Of a stretch of DNA of 64,000 nt, positions 16,486 to 25,960 are shown piece after piece. The stretch is from Pedobacter cryoconitis (lineage in GTDB: Bacteria > Bacteroidota > Bacteroidia > Sphingobacteriales > Sphingobacteriaceae): positions 4,340,001-4,404,000 of the forward strand of contig NZ_CP014504.1 of assembly GCF_001590605.1 (NCBI RefSeq), given 5' to 3'. Positions within the stretch are counted from its first letter, which is position 1; each line of letters begins with the position of its first letter. The position numbers and the translations under genes are program-made. A model generated the notes under the pieces. It was given only the letters and a program-made list of their open reading frames with translations. It was not told where the DNA came from and did no database searches.

Positions 16486-16879
16486 AAGAAATAGTTTTCT
16501 TTAAGTCAGGGTGAAGGCTGTAAAATACCGGACAGGTATTTGCAGACCTTTCAATAATCTTTTTGTCTTTATCAGAATAGTTATTTGCAGGGAACTGGAG
16601 GACAGCTATAATTTCAGCTACTCTTCTAGGGCCTTCTGCCATAATTTTCGTGATTTCGCAGGTAGCTCCGTCAATATTAAAGCCATGTTCTGCTGCTGCA
16701 ATCCCAACAATAGTGATCATACAGTTTCCCAATGAGGTAGCTAGCAGGTCTGTCGGTGAAAACGCCTCTCCTTTACCTTTATTGTCTACAGGTGCATCAG
16801 TAATGATTTCATTGCCCGAACGTAAGTGAACAGAGGTAGTTCTCAATCCTCCGTTATAAGTTATTTTTGAAGTTGCCAT
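16475..16879 (-). CDS. OsmC/Ohr-family peroxidase-like protein
   Basis: A 134-residue protein of the OsmC fold, which reduces organic hydroperoxides with two conserved cysteines. Both are visible: LATSLGNCMITIVG and SANTCPVFYSLHP. The overall pattern, with FSPTDLLATSLGNC and ANNYSDKDKKIIERSANTCPV, is closer to the OsmC/YhfA branch than to Ohr. It ends convergently with YtxJ, sharing 11 bases. Physiological reductant unknown. Confidence 0.9.
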   Translation of the reverse strand: MATSKITYNGGLRTTSVHLRSGNEIITDAPVDNKGKGEAFSPTDLLATSLGNCMITIVGIAAAEHGFNIDGATCEITKIMAEGPRRVAEIIAVLQFPANNYSDKDKKIIERSANTCPVFYSLHPDLKKTISFNY

Positions 16880-17066
16880 ATCAGGTTGTTTTTTAGGTCA
16901 GCTTAAATTCTGGTTAAGCCTGCTTTACAAGATTAACATAAATTATTTACGAAATCAATATGCTTAGCACGTGTATTTGCCGTAGTTTGTCATAATTTAA
17001 TCGTTTTTAAGCATAACATTACACCTTACATACATTCCATGTTTATAACAATTCAAACCTATTGCT

Positions 17067-17074
17067 TAACTTTG
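17067..17074 (+). promoter_or_regulatory. -7 box of lipA, four bases before ATG
   Basis: Reads TAACTTTGctgcATG. It predicts transcription starting at or next to the start codon. No other in-frame ATG occurs before the conserved N-terminal Cys cluster. Confidence 0.62.
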
Positions 17075-17078
17075 CTGC

Positions 17079-17957
17079 ATGATCGAACTTCCGGTTGTTT
17101 CAGCAAACCCAGTACAACGTAAACCAGATTGGCTTAGAGTTAAGCTTCCTGTAGGTAAAGAGTATGCGCAGGTGCGCAGTCTTGTAGATACCCATAAATT
17201 ACATACCATTTGTGAAAGTGGCAATTGTCCGAACATGGGCGAATGCTGGGGTGCAGGCACGGCAACATTCATGATCCTTGGTAACATCTGTACCCGCTCC
17301 TGCTCTTTTTGTGCAGTGGCAACAGGCAGACCAAAAGCTGTGGATACAGATGAGCCTAACCGGGTTGCAAATTCAGTGAAATTAATGCAGGTTAAACATT
17401 GCGTAATTACTTCGGTAGACCGCGATGATTTAAAAGATGGCGGCTCTATTATCTGGGCAGAAACTTTACAGGCTATCCGCAGAGAAAGCCCTTCGACAAC
17501 TTTAGAAACGCTTATTCCTGATTTCAGAGGTATTTGGGACAACCTTTACCGTGTATTGGAAGAACGTCCTGAAGTGATGTCTCATAACATCGAAACTGTA
17601 CGCCGTTTAACGAAACAAGTACGTGTTCAGGCAAAGTATGACAGAAGTCTGGAGTGCCTGAAAAGAATCTCAGAATTCGGTTTGAGAACTAAAACGGGAA
17701 TTATGCTTGGCTTAGGGGAAACTGAGGATGATGTATTGGAAGCAATGGATGATTTGGTGGCAAATGGGGTACATATCCTGACTTTAGGCCAGTACTTACA
17801 ACCTACACGGAACCATCACCCGGTTGTAGACTGGATCCATCCTGATCAATTTGCAAAATATAAGGAAATTGGAATGCAAAAAGGTTTAAGGTATGTAGAA
17901 AGTGGTCCGTTGGTCCGTTCTTCTTATCATGCAGAAAAACACCTTTTTGATTTTTAA
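17079..17957 (+). CDS. lipA: Lipoyl synthase (radical SAM)
   Basis: A 292-residue enzyme that inserts two sulfurs into protein-bound octanoyl groups. The auxiliary cluster cysteines are Cys45, Cys50 and Cys56 (CESGNCPNMGEC). The radical SAM cluster is Cys71, Cys75 and Cys78 (CTRSCSFC). The C-terminal RSSYHA contributes the usual Ser ligand. Full length. No lipB neighbour; the next gene is an ECF sigma factor after a 12-bp inverted repeat. Confidence 0.97.
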   Translation: MIELPVVSANPVQRKPDWLRVKLPVGKEYAQVRSLVDTHKLHTICESGNCPNMGECWGAGTATFMILGNICTRSCSFCAVATGRPKAVDTDEPNRVANSVKLMQVKHCVITSVDRDDLKDGGSIIWAETLQAIRRESPSTTLETLIPDFRGIWDNLYRVLEERPEVMSHNIETVRRLTKQVRVQAKYDRSLECLKRISEFGLRTKTGIMLGLGETEDDVLEAMDDLVANGVHILTLGQYLQPTRNHHPVVDWIHPDQFAKYKEIGMQKGLRYVESGPLVRSSYHAEKHLFDF

Positions 17958-17966
17958 TCCGTAGCA

Positions 17967-18000
17967 AACAAGTTCAAACAAAAAGACCTTTGAACTTGTT
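17967..18000. repeat. Perfect 12-bp inverted repeat between lipA and the sigma-factor gene
   Basis: AACAAGTTCAAA (17967-17978) and TTTGAACTTGTT (17989-18000) around 10 bases. No T-run follows, so it is a poor intrinsic terminator. The right arm contains TTTG, which lies 18 bases before TATATTAG (18011-18018), a weak promoter candidate for the sigma gene. It could therefore be an operator. Confidence 0.6.
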
Positions 18001-18024
18001 AAACATTCTGTATATTAGCAAACA

Positions 18025-18576
18025 TTGGCACCGAATAAAAAAATATCCCTTACAGAAGAAGACCTGGTGCGTGCACTGAAAGGTCAGGAGACAATCGCTA
18101 TTCAGGCTTTATATGATATGTATTCAGCAGCATTGCTGGGGGTAATTTTCAGGATTGTACAACATTCGGAAATAGCTGAAGATTTATTACAAGACACTTT
18201 CATTAAGATCTGGCATTCGGCAGCAGGTTACGACAGTAGCAAAGGCCGTTTATTTACCTGGATGATTAATATTGCCCGTAATCTGGCAATAGATAAAATA
18301 AGATCCAAGGACTTTAAAAATGCCAGTAAAAACCAAGACCTTGAAAATAACGTAGATTTCATTGACCTGCAAAGAAAGGTAACTTTCAACGCAGATACAT
18401 TGGGAATCAAAGACATGGTTACTGCACTTAAACCAGAATTTAATAGTGTATTAGACATGGTTTATTTTAAAGGTTATACCCATGTAGAGGCAGCAGAAGA
18501 ACTGAATTTACCATTAGGTACGGTTAAAACCCGGATCAGGATGGCTATTATGGAATTAAGAAAGCATTTTAATTAA
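18025..18576 (+). CDS. ECF-type RNA polymerase sigma factor
   Basis: A 183-residue sigma-70 family protein with only regions 2 and 4. Region 2 is LYDMYSAALLGVIFRIV...AEDLLQDTFIKIWHSA and SKGRLFTWMINIARNLAIDKIR. Region 4 is DMVYFKGYTHVEAAEELNLP, then LGTVKTRIRMAIMELR. A TAG stop precedes the TTG at 18025 in frame and no ATG comes before region 2, so TTG is the likely start. The anti-sigma gene follows one base after the stop, so they are translationally linked. Target regulon unknown. Confidence 0.9.
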   Translation: MAPNKKISLTEEDLVRALKGQETIAIQALYDMYSAALLGVIFRIVQHSEIAEDLLQDTFIKIWHSAAGYDSSKGRLFTWMINIARNLAIDKIRSKDFKNASKNQDLENNVDFIDLQRKVTFNADTLGIKDMVTALKPEFNSVLDMVYFKGYTHVEAAEELNLPLGTVKTRIRMAIMELRKHFN

Positions 18577-18577
18577 A

Positions 18578-19456
18578 GTGGAAGACGCAAAAGCATATAT
18601 CGAAACAGGCATACTTGAACTTTACGTTCTCGGGCATCTCAATGCTCAGGAACAACGTGAAGCAGAGGAAATGGCGGCAAAGTATCCTGCGATAAAAGAG
18701 GAGATTACCGCTATTGAAATTGCTATGGAACAATATGCGGTTAAACATGCTATTGAACCGACTAAAGGACTGGATAAACAAATATTCGAAAAATTAGGCA
18801 TACCTGATGATGTGGTGCCTTTTCATGAAGTACCTGTTCCAAAGGAAACTCCGGCACCAAGTCACGAAGCTAAAATCATTCCTTTAGTAGCAGATCATGC
18901 AGCTTCGACCATCAGAACATTAAGATATTCATTAGTGGCCTGTGTTGGACTATTAGTTGTGAGTGTGGCTGCACTTTATGCGACGCACGATAAGTTAACT
19001 ATTGCCAATCAGCAGATCATTGCGATGAATATTGACAAACAAAAGTTTGCAAGCACTGTAAGTTTCATGAAAGATGAAAACAAAGATTTACAGGAAATTG
19101 CAGCAATTTCTGCAGACCCAGCCTGGACATCGGTAAAGCTTGCAGGAACAAAAATCTCTCCGCAAGCGAACATGATGGTTTACTGGCATAAAAAGGGACA
19201 GCATGTCATGGTAGATAATACTAAAATGGCTCTTCCTCAAAATGATGCTGCACACCAATATCAGTTATGGGCTATGGTAGATGGTAAACCAGTAGATCTG
19301 GGTGTATTTGATGCCAAATCAGGACCTGGGAAATTATTACTGACAATGAAAGAGGTTGGCCATGCACAGGCTTTTGCTGTTACGCTTGAAAAACGTGGTG
19401 GCAGTCCAAGCCCGACTATGGAAAAGATGATTGCTATGGGCGGCGTCTCTATCTAG
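18578..19456 (+). CDS. Membrane-bound anti-sigma factor, RskA/anti-sigma-K type
   Basis: A 292-residue protein partnering the preceding ECF sigma factor. The cytoplasmic N-terminal domain (about 1-75, LELYVLGHLNAQEQREAEEM) matches the anti-sigma helical domain. One membrane segment lies at about 116-136, and the periplasmic C-terminal domain (about 185-290, SPQANMMVYWHKKGQHVMV, YQLWAMVDGKPVDLGVFD) is the RskA-type anti-sigma-K domain. It starts with GTG 18578. Such proteins release sigma after proteolysis on an envelope signal. Its last 8 bases overlap the convergent nnr gene. Confidence 0.9.
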   Translation: MEDAKAYIETGILELYVLGHLNAQEQREAEEMAAKYPAIKEEITAIEIAMEQYAVKHAIEPTKGLDKQIFEKLGIPDDVVPFHEVPVPKETPAPSHEAKIIPLVADHAASTIRTLRYSLVACVGLLVVSVAALYATHDKLTIANQQIIAMNIDKQKFASTVSFMKDENKDLQEIAAISADPAWTSVKLAGTKISPQANMMVYWHKKGQHVMVDNTKMALPQNDAAHQYQLWAMVDGKPVDLGVFDAKSGPGKLLLTMKEVGHAQAFAVTLEKRGGSPSPTMEKMIAMGGVSI

Positions 19457-20945
19457 TTAATCCTTTTACCACTTCAGGAAGGTGTTCAGCAACTGCTGAT
19501 GCTTTGACAGAAACCCTGGTCACAGCAAGTAGATCTCCAGACGTTCCATGTATAAAACAAGCCGCATAAGCTGCTTCAATAGCTTTATAACCTTGTGCAG
19601 CGAGTGAGGCAATTAAGCCCGTCAATACGTCTCCCATCCCCCCTTGTCCCATTGCAGGATTACCAGTTGGATTAATCCTAACTTTTCCCTGCTGATCAAT
19701 TATAAAAGTATACTGATTTTTAAGTACGATCACACATTTTAATTCCACAGCTTTTTCTCTTGCAGTTTCTAAACGTGCCCACCAGGATTCATGCGCACCG
19801 AAAAGGTGATCAAATTCCTTCATATGAGGGGTTAAAACAGAACCTTCGGTCAATTGCTTCATTAAGCTTTCGTCATTTCCTAAAAGATGCAGCGCATCTG
19901 CATCAATGATCAGGGGACGTTTTAACATCAACAGACTTTTCAACAGTTCAATAATGGCAGCATCTGTGCCCAAACCTGGCCCAATAGCGATGATTTTGAA
20001 TTTATCCAATACGGATGCTGTACTTGTGAGTTCTTTCCGGTCGAGATACATCACTTCAGGAAGCGTTGTATTTAACGCCGTCAAACCACTTTCAGGAATG
20101 GAAAGCGTTGTTAAACCTGCTCCACCATACAAACATCCCTTGGCGGCAAGAATTGCTGCGCCCATAGTTTCCTTTTGGCCAGCAATGATCAGGGCATGCC
20201 CATAAGTTCCTTTATGGGTAAAAGGTTTACGGGGTTGAATCAGGTCTTTGATATCATGCTGTTCCAAAAGCTGATAAGGAGAAGCTTGCTTTTCGATAAA
20301 TTCTTCATCCAGACCAATTGACACTACACGGAAACGGTTTAAGGCCGCTGCCGATTCAGGGAAAAAGAAGTTGATTTTTGGCCGCTGAAAACAGATGACC
20401 AGATCTGCTTTAATAAAGTGGTCAGTTTTTGCAATTACACCTTCTGCAGGAAACCCAGTAGGGATATCAACTGCAATTACCTGGAGGTTTAAGCTGTTGA
20501 TAAATGTAGCGAGTTCTGCATAAGCACCACTCAAAGGCTTGTTTAAGCCCGACCCTAAAACGGCATCAATAATGACCCCGTCTTTCATGTTTTTAAGATC
20601 TTCTAAAGTTTTAACCGTGGTTAAAGGAAACCACAAATCCTTTAACCGGTTGAGGTTCGTTTGATATTCTGCAGTTTCCTTCTCAGAAAAATCAATCAGG
20701 TAAACTGCAACTGAGCTATATCCTTTATCCTGCAGTATTCTTGCAATAGCTAATCCATCTGCGCCATTATTACCCTTACCGCATAAAATATTGACAGGGG
20801 TTTCTATAGCCTTTATTTCCTGCACAAACTCATTTACAAATGCCATAGAGGCAGTTTCCATCAATTCTATGGAAGATATATCCAGATTCTTAATTGTAAA
20901 TACGTCTGCCGAACGCATCTGCTGCTGATTGATTAGCTTCTGCAT
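19449..20945 (-). CDS. Bifunctional NAD(P)H-hydrate epimerase / ADP-dependent dehydratase
   Basis: A 498-residue metabolite-repair fusion that restores hydrated NADH and NADPH. The N-terminal YjeF_N epimerase (about 1-215) has ILCGKGNNGADGLAIARIL and AVLGSGLNKPLSG. The C-terminal ribokinase-like dehydratase (about 225-495) has HALIIAGQKETMGAAILAAK, IGPGLGTD and GNPAMGQGGMGDVLTG. Same layout as E. coli NnrE-NnrD. Twelve bases downstream of uvrA on the same strand, probably cotranscribed. Confidence 0.95.
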   Translation of the reverse strand: MQKLINQQQMRSADVFTIKNLDISSIELMETASMAFVNEFVQEIKAIETPVNILCGKGNNGADGLAIARILQDKGYSSVAVYLIDFSEKETAEYQTNLNRLKDLWFPLTTVKTLEDLKNMKDGVIIDAVLGSGLNKPLSGAYAELATFINSLNLQVIAVDIPTGFPAEGVIAKTDHFIKADLVICFQRPKINFFFPESAAALNRFRVVSIGLDEEFIEKQASPYQLLEQHDIKDLIQPRKPFTHKGTYGHALIIAGQKETMGAAILAAKGCLYGGAGLTTLSIPESGLTALNTTLPEVMYLDRKELTSTASVLDKFKIIAIGPGLGTDAAIIELLKSLLMLKRPLIIDADALHLLGNDESLMKQLTEGSVLTPHMKEFDHLFGAHESWWARLETAREKAVELKCVIVLKNQYTFIIDQQGKVRINPTGNPAMGQGGMGDVLTGLIASLAAQGYKAIEAAYAACFIHGTSGDLLAVTRVSVKASAVAEHLPEVVKGLTR

Positions 20946-20957
20946 GTCATGTATAGG

Positions 20958-23801
20958 TTAGTGTTTCATTTCTTTTTTCAGGAACTTTCCTGTCAGACTG
21001 ATTGGATTTTGGATCAGACCTTCGGGTGTACCTTCAAAAATGATTCTTCCACCACCAGCACCGCCTTCTTCTCCCAAATCAATTACCCAGTCGGCCACTT
21101 TGACTACGTCCAGGTTATGTTCAATGACTAATACGGTATTTCCTTTATCTACCAACTCATTTAATACGCCCAGCAATACATTGATATCTTCAAAGTGAAG
21201 GCCGGTTGTCGGCTCATCCAGGATATAAAAAGTTTTCCCGGTATCCTTTTTGGATAATTCAGTAGCCAACTTAACCCGCTGTGCCTCTCCGCCTGATAAG
21301 GTAGTGGAAGATTGTCCTAAAGTGATATAACCTAAACCAACGTCCTTTAAAGTCTTTATCTTACGGTAAATCACTGGCATGTTCTCAAAGAATGCACAAG
21401 CATCTTCAATACTCATATCCAGCACATCACTAATCGACTTACCACGGTAACGTACTTCCAGTGTTTCTCTGTTGTATCTTCTGCCGCCGCATTCTTCACA
21501 AGGCACGTGCACATCAGGCAGGAAATTCATTTCGATAACCTTCATTCCGGCACCCTGACAGGTTTCACATCTTCCGCCTTTTACATTGAAAGAGAAACGA
21601 CCAGGTTTATAACCTCGTATTTTGGCTTCTGGTAATTGCACATACAAGTTCCTGATATCAGAGAAAACCCCGGTATAAGTAGATGGATTTGATCTTGGTG
21701 TTCTGCCAATCGGCGCCTGATCAATTTCAATAACTTTATCTATTTCCTTAATCCCATTGATCTTTTCATAAGGTAAAGGATGTTTTTTCGCTCTGAAGAA
21801 ATAATGGTTTAATATTGGATATAAAGTCTCCGTGATCAAACTTGACTTACCACTCCCGGAAACCCCGGTAACTGCAATAAATTTTCCTAACGGAAAGTCT
21901 ACAGAAACTTCCTTCAGGTTATGACCAGTGGCTTTAATGATAGATAATTTATGTCCGTTTCCTTTTCTTCTTTTAGCAGGAACAGTGATTTCTTTCTTTC
22001 CATTCAGATAGGCCGCAGTCAGCGTTCCTGATTTCAAAATCTCTTTTGGTGTTCCCTGGGCAACAATCTGTCCTCCGCGTAAACCTGCCGCCGGACCAAC
22101 GTCAATAACGTAATCGGCTTCCAGGATCATGTCTTTATCATGTTCCACAACCAATACCGTATTTCCAAGGTCACGCAGATTTTTCAGTGCACCAATTAAA
22201 CGTTCATTATCACGCTGGTGAAGTCCGATACTTGGTTCATCCAGAATATACATGACATTCATCAATTGTGAGCCGATTTGTGTAGCCAGGCGGATCCTTT
22301 GTGCTTCACCTCCTGACAGGGTTCTTGCTGTTCTGTCCAACGACAGATAATTTAATCCCACATCGGTCAAAAAGCCCAGTCTGGTTCTGATTTCTTTCAG
22401 GATTTCTTTAGCAATTGTATTTTGTCTTTCATTTAAACGGCTTTCCAAATCATTAAACCAACCTTTAAGGCTATTAATGTCCATTTCTGCCAGTTCAAAG
22501 ATATTCTTGCCGTCTACTTTAAAGTGAAGACTTTCTTTTTTCAGCCTTGCGCCATTACAAGAAGGACAGGTTTTAAGTTTACGGAACGTTTCCATATCAT
22601 CAACAGCCCCCTCTCCTTTTTTCTCATTCTGTTCTTCCAGTAATTTTATAATCCCATCAAACGTAATCTGATAGTTCTGCACATTCCACTTGTTATATTC
22701 AACAGCTACCGACAGTAAGTCAGGGCTACCATTCAACAGAATATTTATGTTTTCTTCTCCTAATTTCTCAATTGGAGTGGAAAGAGAGAAATTGTATTTT
22801 TTGGCCAGTGCTTTAATCACCTGGAACATCCAGATATCACGGTATTCACCCAATGGGGCCAATCCACCGCTCATGATACTTAATTTAGGATTAGGCATCA
22901 CCGATTCTCTGTCTACCACGAAGATATAACCTAAACCATCACATCTTTCACAAGCTCCATAAGGTGAATTGAAAGAAAAGCTGTTTGGCTGTGGTTCATC
23001 ATAAGAAATCCCTGTAGTAGGGCACATCAGAAACTTGCTAAAATGAGAAACATTATTCTCCTTATCGCTGATTTTAATAATTCCTTTGCCCACACGCATA
23101 GCCGTCTGAACAGAATCGATTAATCGTTTATGATCTTTCCTGTCTACCAGCAACCGGTCTACAACAATCTCTATATCGTGGATTTTGTACCTGTCAACCT
23201 GCATTTTTGGAGCCATATCCTGTATTTCTCCATCAATACGGACTTTAACATATCCTTGTTTACGGATTTGTTCGAATAACTCACGATAATGTCCTTTCCG
23301 GCCTTTAACTACAGGCGCGAGGATATTAACCGCAATGCCCTCATATTTATTGTAAATATTATTCAGAATCTGATCCTCACTCATCCTTTCCATTTTCTCC
23401 CCTGTATTGTAAGAGAAGGCATCGGCAGTACGGGCGTACAGCAGACGCATGAAATCATAGATTTCTGTGATCGTACCCACAGTTGATCTTGGATTCTTAC
23501 TGGTAGTTTTCTGTTCAATGGCAATTACAGGACTCAGCCCTGATACTTTATCTACATCAGGTCTTTCCATGCCTCCCATAAATTGACGGGAATAGGCGCT
23601 GAAAGTTTCCATGTAGCGACGTTGTCCTTCGGCATAAATTGTATCAAATGCCAGTGATGATTTACCACTGCCACTTAAACCAGTTATCACAACCAGTTGG
23701 TTACGCGGAAAAGAAATATCTATGTTTTTAAGGTTGTGAACCCTTGCACCGTATACTTCAACATCTTTTTGTTCACCCAGATCGATGGTATTTTTGCTCA
23801 T
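20958..23801 (-). CDS. uvrA: Excinuclease ABC subunit A
   Basis: A 947-residue DNA-damage sensor of nucleotide excision repair. Two ABC modules: Walker A GLSGSGKSS (41-49) and GVSGSGKSS in the second half, with LSGGEAQRIRLA and LSGGEAQRVKLA signatures. The C-terminal zinc finger CETCQGAG...CEECGG is intact. The first zinc module keeps CERC, but the partner pair reads CPTTG in place of CPxCG, so that zinc may be missing, a variant I believe is shared by relatives. uvrB is not nearby. ATG 23801; TACTTTTG box upstream. Confidence 0.97.
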   Translation of the reverse strand: MSKNTIDLGEQKDVEVYGARVHNLKNIDISFPRNQLVVITGLSGSGKSSLAFDTIYAEGQRRYMETFSAYSRQFMGGMERPDVDKVSGLSPVIAIEQKTTSKNPRSTVGTITEIYDFMRLLYARTADAFSYNTGEKMERMSEDQILNNIYNKYEGIAVNILAPVVKGRKGHYRELFEQIRKQGYVKVRIDGEIQDMAPKMQVDRYKIHDIEIVVDRLLVDRKDHKRLIDSVQTAMRVGKGIIKISDKENNVSHFSKFLMCPTTGISYDEPQPNSFSFNSPYGACERCDGLGYIFVVDRESVMPNPKLSIMSGGLAPLGEYRDIWMFQVIKALAKKYNFSLSTPIEKLGEENINILLNGSPDLLSVAVEYNKWNVQNYQITFDGIIKLLEEQNEKKGEGAVDDMETFRKLKTCPSCNGARLKKESLHFKVDGKNIFELAEMDINSLKGWFNDLESRLNERQNTIAKEILKEIRTRLGFLTDVGLNYLSLDRTARTLSGGEAQRIRLATQIGSQLMNVMYILDEPSIGLHQRDNERLIGALKNLRDLGNTVLVVEHDKDMILEADYVIDVGPAAGLRGGQIVAQGTPKEILKSGTLTAAYLNGKKEITVPAKRRKGNGHKLSIIKATGHNLKEVSVDFPLGKFIAVTGVSGSGKSSLITETLYPILNHYFFRAKKHPLPYEKINGIKEIDKVIEIDQAPIGRTPRSNPSTYTGVFSDIRNLYVQLPEAKIRGYKPGRFSFNVKGGRCETCQGAGMKVIEMNFLPDVHVPCEECGGRRYNRETLEVRYRGKSISDVLDMSIEDACAFFENMPVIYRKIKTLKDVGLGYITLGQSSTTLSGGEAQRVKLATELSKKDTGKTFYILDEPTTGLHFEDINVLLGVLNELVDKGNTVLVIEHNLDVVKVADWVIDLGEEGGAGGGRIIFEGTPEGLIQNPISLTGKFLKKEMKH

Positions 23802-23858
23802 ATATATTTAAAAAATGCGATTGAAATCTTTGAAATAAAGAAAGCAAATTTGCAGCCA

Positions 23859-23866
23859 CAAAAGTA
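23859..23866 (-). promoter_or_regulatory. -7 box of uvrA
   Basis: Minus-strand TACTTTTG fits TAnnTTTG, with a leader of about 50 bases to the uvrA ATG. No LexA-like palindrome was noticed beside it. Confidence 0.45.
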
Positions 23867-23989
23867 CCCATTTTTCTTTGAATAGCCTATCGCGTTTTAT
23901 TTATTGTAAACCTTGAAATCCCTGTTCTTTTCAAATTAAAAGGGTTCCTTAATAGCAAACAATTATTTGACGTTAATGTTACTTTAAAT

Positions 23990-24433
23990 ATGAATTACAA
24001 AAGCACAATTTTGGCATTATTCTTCCTGATTGGGGGAATGGCCAGTAGTAAAGCTCAGGATATCCCTAAAAAAGATGTTCCGGATGCAGTGAAAACAGTT
24101 TTCATTAAGGCTTACCCAAAAGCAACTGATATAGATTGGAAAATGAAAGGCTCCAACTATGAAGCAAAGTTTGATTTGGGAAAAGTGGATCATAAAGCAA
24201 CTTACAATGCTTTGGGTAAAACAATATCTGTTGAAAAAGATATTCCCAATTCGCAACTTCCGGCCGCAATAGCAAAAAGTATCCGGATCAAGTATCCTAA
24301 AGGACGAATTGATGATGTGGACTGGATTAATACCGGCGGTAAAATCACTTACAAGATTGACATTGAAGGTACGCCAGACGTCAATGTCTGGTACAGCGCT
24401 GATGGTAAGTTTATCAAAGAAGTTGCCGACTAA
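23990..24433 (+). CDS. PepSY-like (DUF2874) periplasmic protein
   Basis: A 147-residue exported protein. The signal peptide ends SKAQD. Two repeats of the PepSY-like unit follow: about 30-80 (PDAVKTVFIKAYPKATDIDW...YEAKFDLG) and about 90-145 (PAAIAKSIRIKYPKGRIDDVDW...YKIDIEG). This fold is common in Bacteroidota and structurally like beta-lactamase inhibitory proteins; the biological role is unknown. Single gene with its own terminator at 24453. Confidence 0.85.
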   Translation: MNYKSTILALFFLIGGMASSKAQDIPKKDVPDAVKTVFIKAYPKATDIDWKMKGSNYEAKFDLGKVDHKATYNALGKTISVEKDIPNSQLPAAIAKSIRIKYPKGRIDDVDWINTGGKITYKIDIEGTPDVNVWYSADGKFIKEVAD

Positions 24434-24452
24434 GACCGGAATAAAGAACTAG

Positions 24453-24482
24453 AGCCATTGAAAAATATTCAATGGCTTTTTC
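24453..24482. terminator. Terminator between convergent PepSY-like and Gfo/Idh genes
   Basis: Ten-bp stem AGCCATTGAA/TTCAATGGCT followed by TTTTT on the plus strand. Confidence 0.8.
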
Positions 24483-24499
24483 GTTCATGAAAAACAGGA

Positions 24500-25960
24500 C
24501 TAAATATTCGCCACAAGATTTCCGGCTGCCTTCTGCTGAATATGCGAAAGGTAAGCTGCCGACATCATTTTCACACTATTCAAATGGCTGTCAATATTTG
24601 ATTTTAAATCTTTTTTATCCAGATCCCCCTGGATGAAACCCAGAAATTCTGCAATTACAGCTGTTTTGGCTTGTTCGGTTAACAACTTGGAGTCGTCAAA
24701 TTTATGCAGCGCTGACAGGTCTTTCATGGTAATCACTTCTAAAGGATGTTTTCCTCCCAGCATTCCTATATTCCGGAAGATATAGATATCAAAATGATTA
24801 TTCCCACCAACTTTATAATCTTTCTTGTTGTTATGCTGGTGTTTATCTTTTGCCTGATAAGAGTGAATCTGGATATTTTGAAAAGGGCCTTGCTGAATAT
24901 TATGATATTCATGTTTTACCCTTCCATTCCCTTTATAAAGATCTGCCCCGGGAATTACCCAATCTCTTCTGCTAAAGCTGTTGTGCAATAGATTAATAGT
25001 AATATTTGCCATGTTCACCCCATCTTTTAACAGACGTACCAGTACCGTTGCGTCAATTTCTCCGTAATCTTCAAATATATTCACCAACTGCGCGTCATCG
25101 TATATTTTCACCTGCTTATAATCACCTTTAAAGTAAGTTTCATAATCCTGCTCATTGAGTTGTTTGATAAATCCCTCAGGCAAAACTAAAGAACTGATTA
25201 CTTCCATGTCATCCGGAGTTTTCTCCGCTATTGCAGAAGCATCATAAAACTGGCTGACAATATCAAATATATGATACCCACTATGCGACATCTTTCCATG
25301 GCCTTTATTATAGGAATGATAATCTTGCAGTACTATTTCTGTGGGCAAACGCCACTGCCCATCGCTATGACTGGAATGAATTGCTGTTACCGGGCAATTG
25401 GTCGCTGCCCCCACCTCCTTGATCCTTTCCATGACATACTGGAAACCAGGGTGATATCTGCGCTGCACATTGATGGAAAAAATAGTAGATTTTTCTTGTT
25501 GAAAGTCATTATAAAGCTGTAGCAACTGCTGATAATCATCAAGTATCCCATTGGCCTGTGCAGGATCTGAAACTGCATTTTCCCTGGTACTGACAGGCTT
25601 ATCCATCAGGATATGCAATTTTAAGCTCAATGCCCATGCTGCATAGGCATGATGAACTGATGGTTCAGTGGCAATAATTACTGCATTTATATTATTCTCT
25701 TCAACAAATTGATTTAGATCAGCCCTTAAAGCTTCTGGTAATTGTCCTGTAAATGGATCAATAAATAGAGTCTTGATTTGATAATCATGTTTTTCAAAGT
25801 AATGTGTAATCTTTGCAGCTTCTGGTTTAACATCAATTGCGAGTGAAATTTCGACTTCGAATTTTTGCTTCAGCTGAGTAAGTGCAGGGAGATATACGCG
25901 TTTTGAATGGGGACCGATACCCACTAAAATTATTCGTGTAATAAATTTCATCAGGAGCAT
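24500..25960 (-). CDS. Gfo/Idh/MocA-family oxidoreductase-like protein
   Basis: About 486 residues. The N-terminal Rossmann fold starts IILVGIGPHSKRVYLPAL. The usual EKP motif appears as MDKPVST, with Asp for Glu. The C-terminal alpha/beta domain is longer than usual (family norm 330-400) and includes SHSGYHIFDIVSQF, the expected His-containing helix. Possible starts are GTG 25975, ATG 25960 and ATG 25951; the last two put the Rossmann strand at the N-terminus. Monocistronic and without sugar-metabolism neighbours. Substrate unknown. Confidence 0.82.
   Translation of the reverse strand: MLLMKFITRIILVGIGPHSKRVYLPALTQLKQKFEVEISLAIDVKPEAAKITHYFEKHDYQIKTLFIDPFTGQLPEALRADLNQFVEENNINAVIIATEPSVHHAYAAWALSLKLHILMDKPVSTRENAVSDPAQANGILDDYQQLLQLYNDFQQEKSTIFSINVQRRYHPGFQYVMERIKEVGAATNCPVTAIHSSHSDGQWRLPTEIVLQDYHSYNKGHGKMSHSGYHIFDIVSQFYDASAIAEKTPDDMEVISSLVLPEGFIKQLNEQDYETYFKGDYKQVKIYDDAQLVNIFEDYGEIDATVLVRLLKDGVNMANITINLLHNSFSRRDWVIPGADLYKGNGRVKHEYHNIQQGPFQNIQIHSYQAKDKHQHNNKKDYKVGGNNHFDIYIFRNIGMLGGKHPLEVITMKDLSALHKFDDSKLLTEQAKTAVIAEFLGFIQGDLDKKDLKSNIDSHLNSVKMMSAAYLSHIQQKAAGNLVANI

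Noticed and set aside
17066..17542. 158-residue antisense frame over lipA
   Set aside because: It is wholly inside lipA on the opposite strand, with composition that follows lipA codons and no independent start signal.
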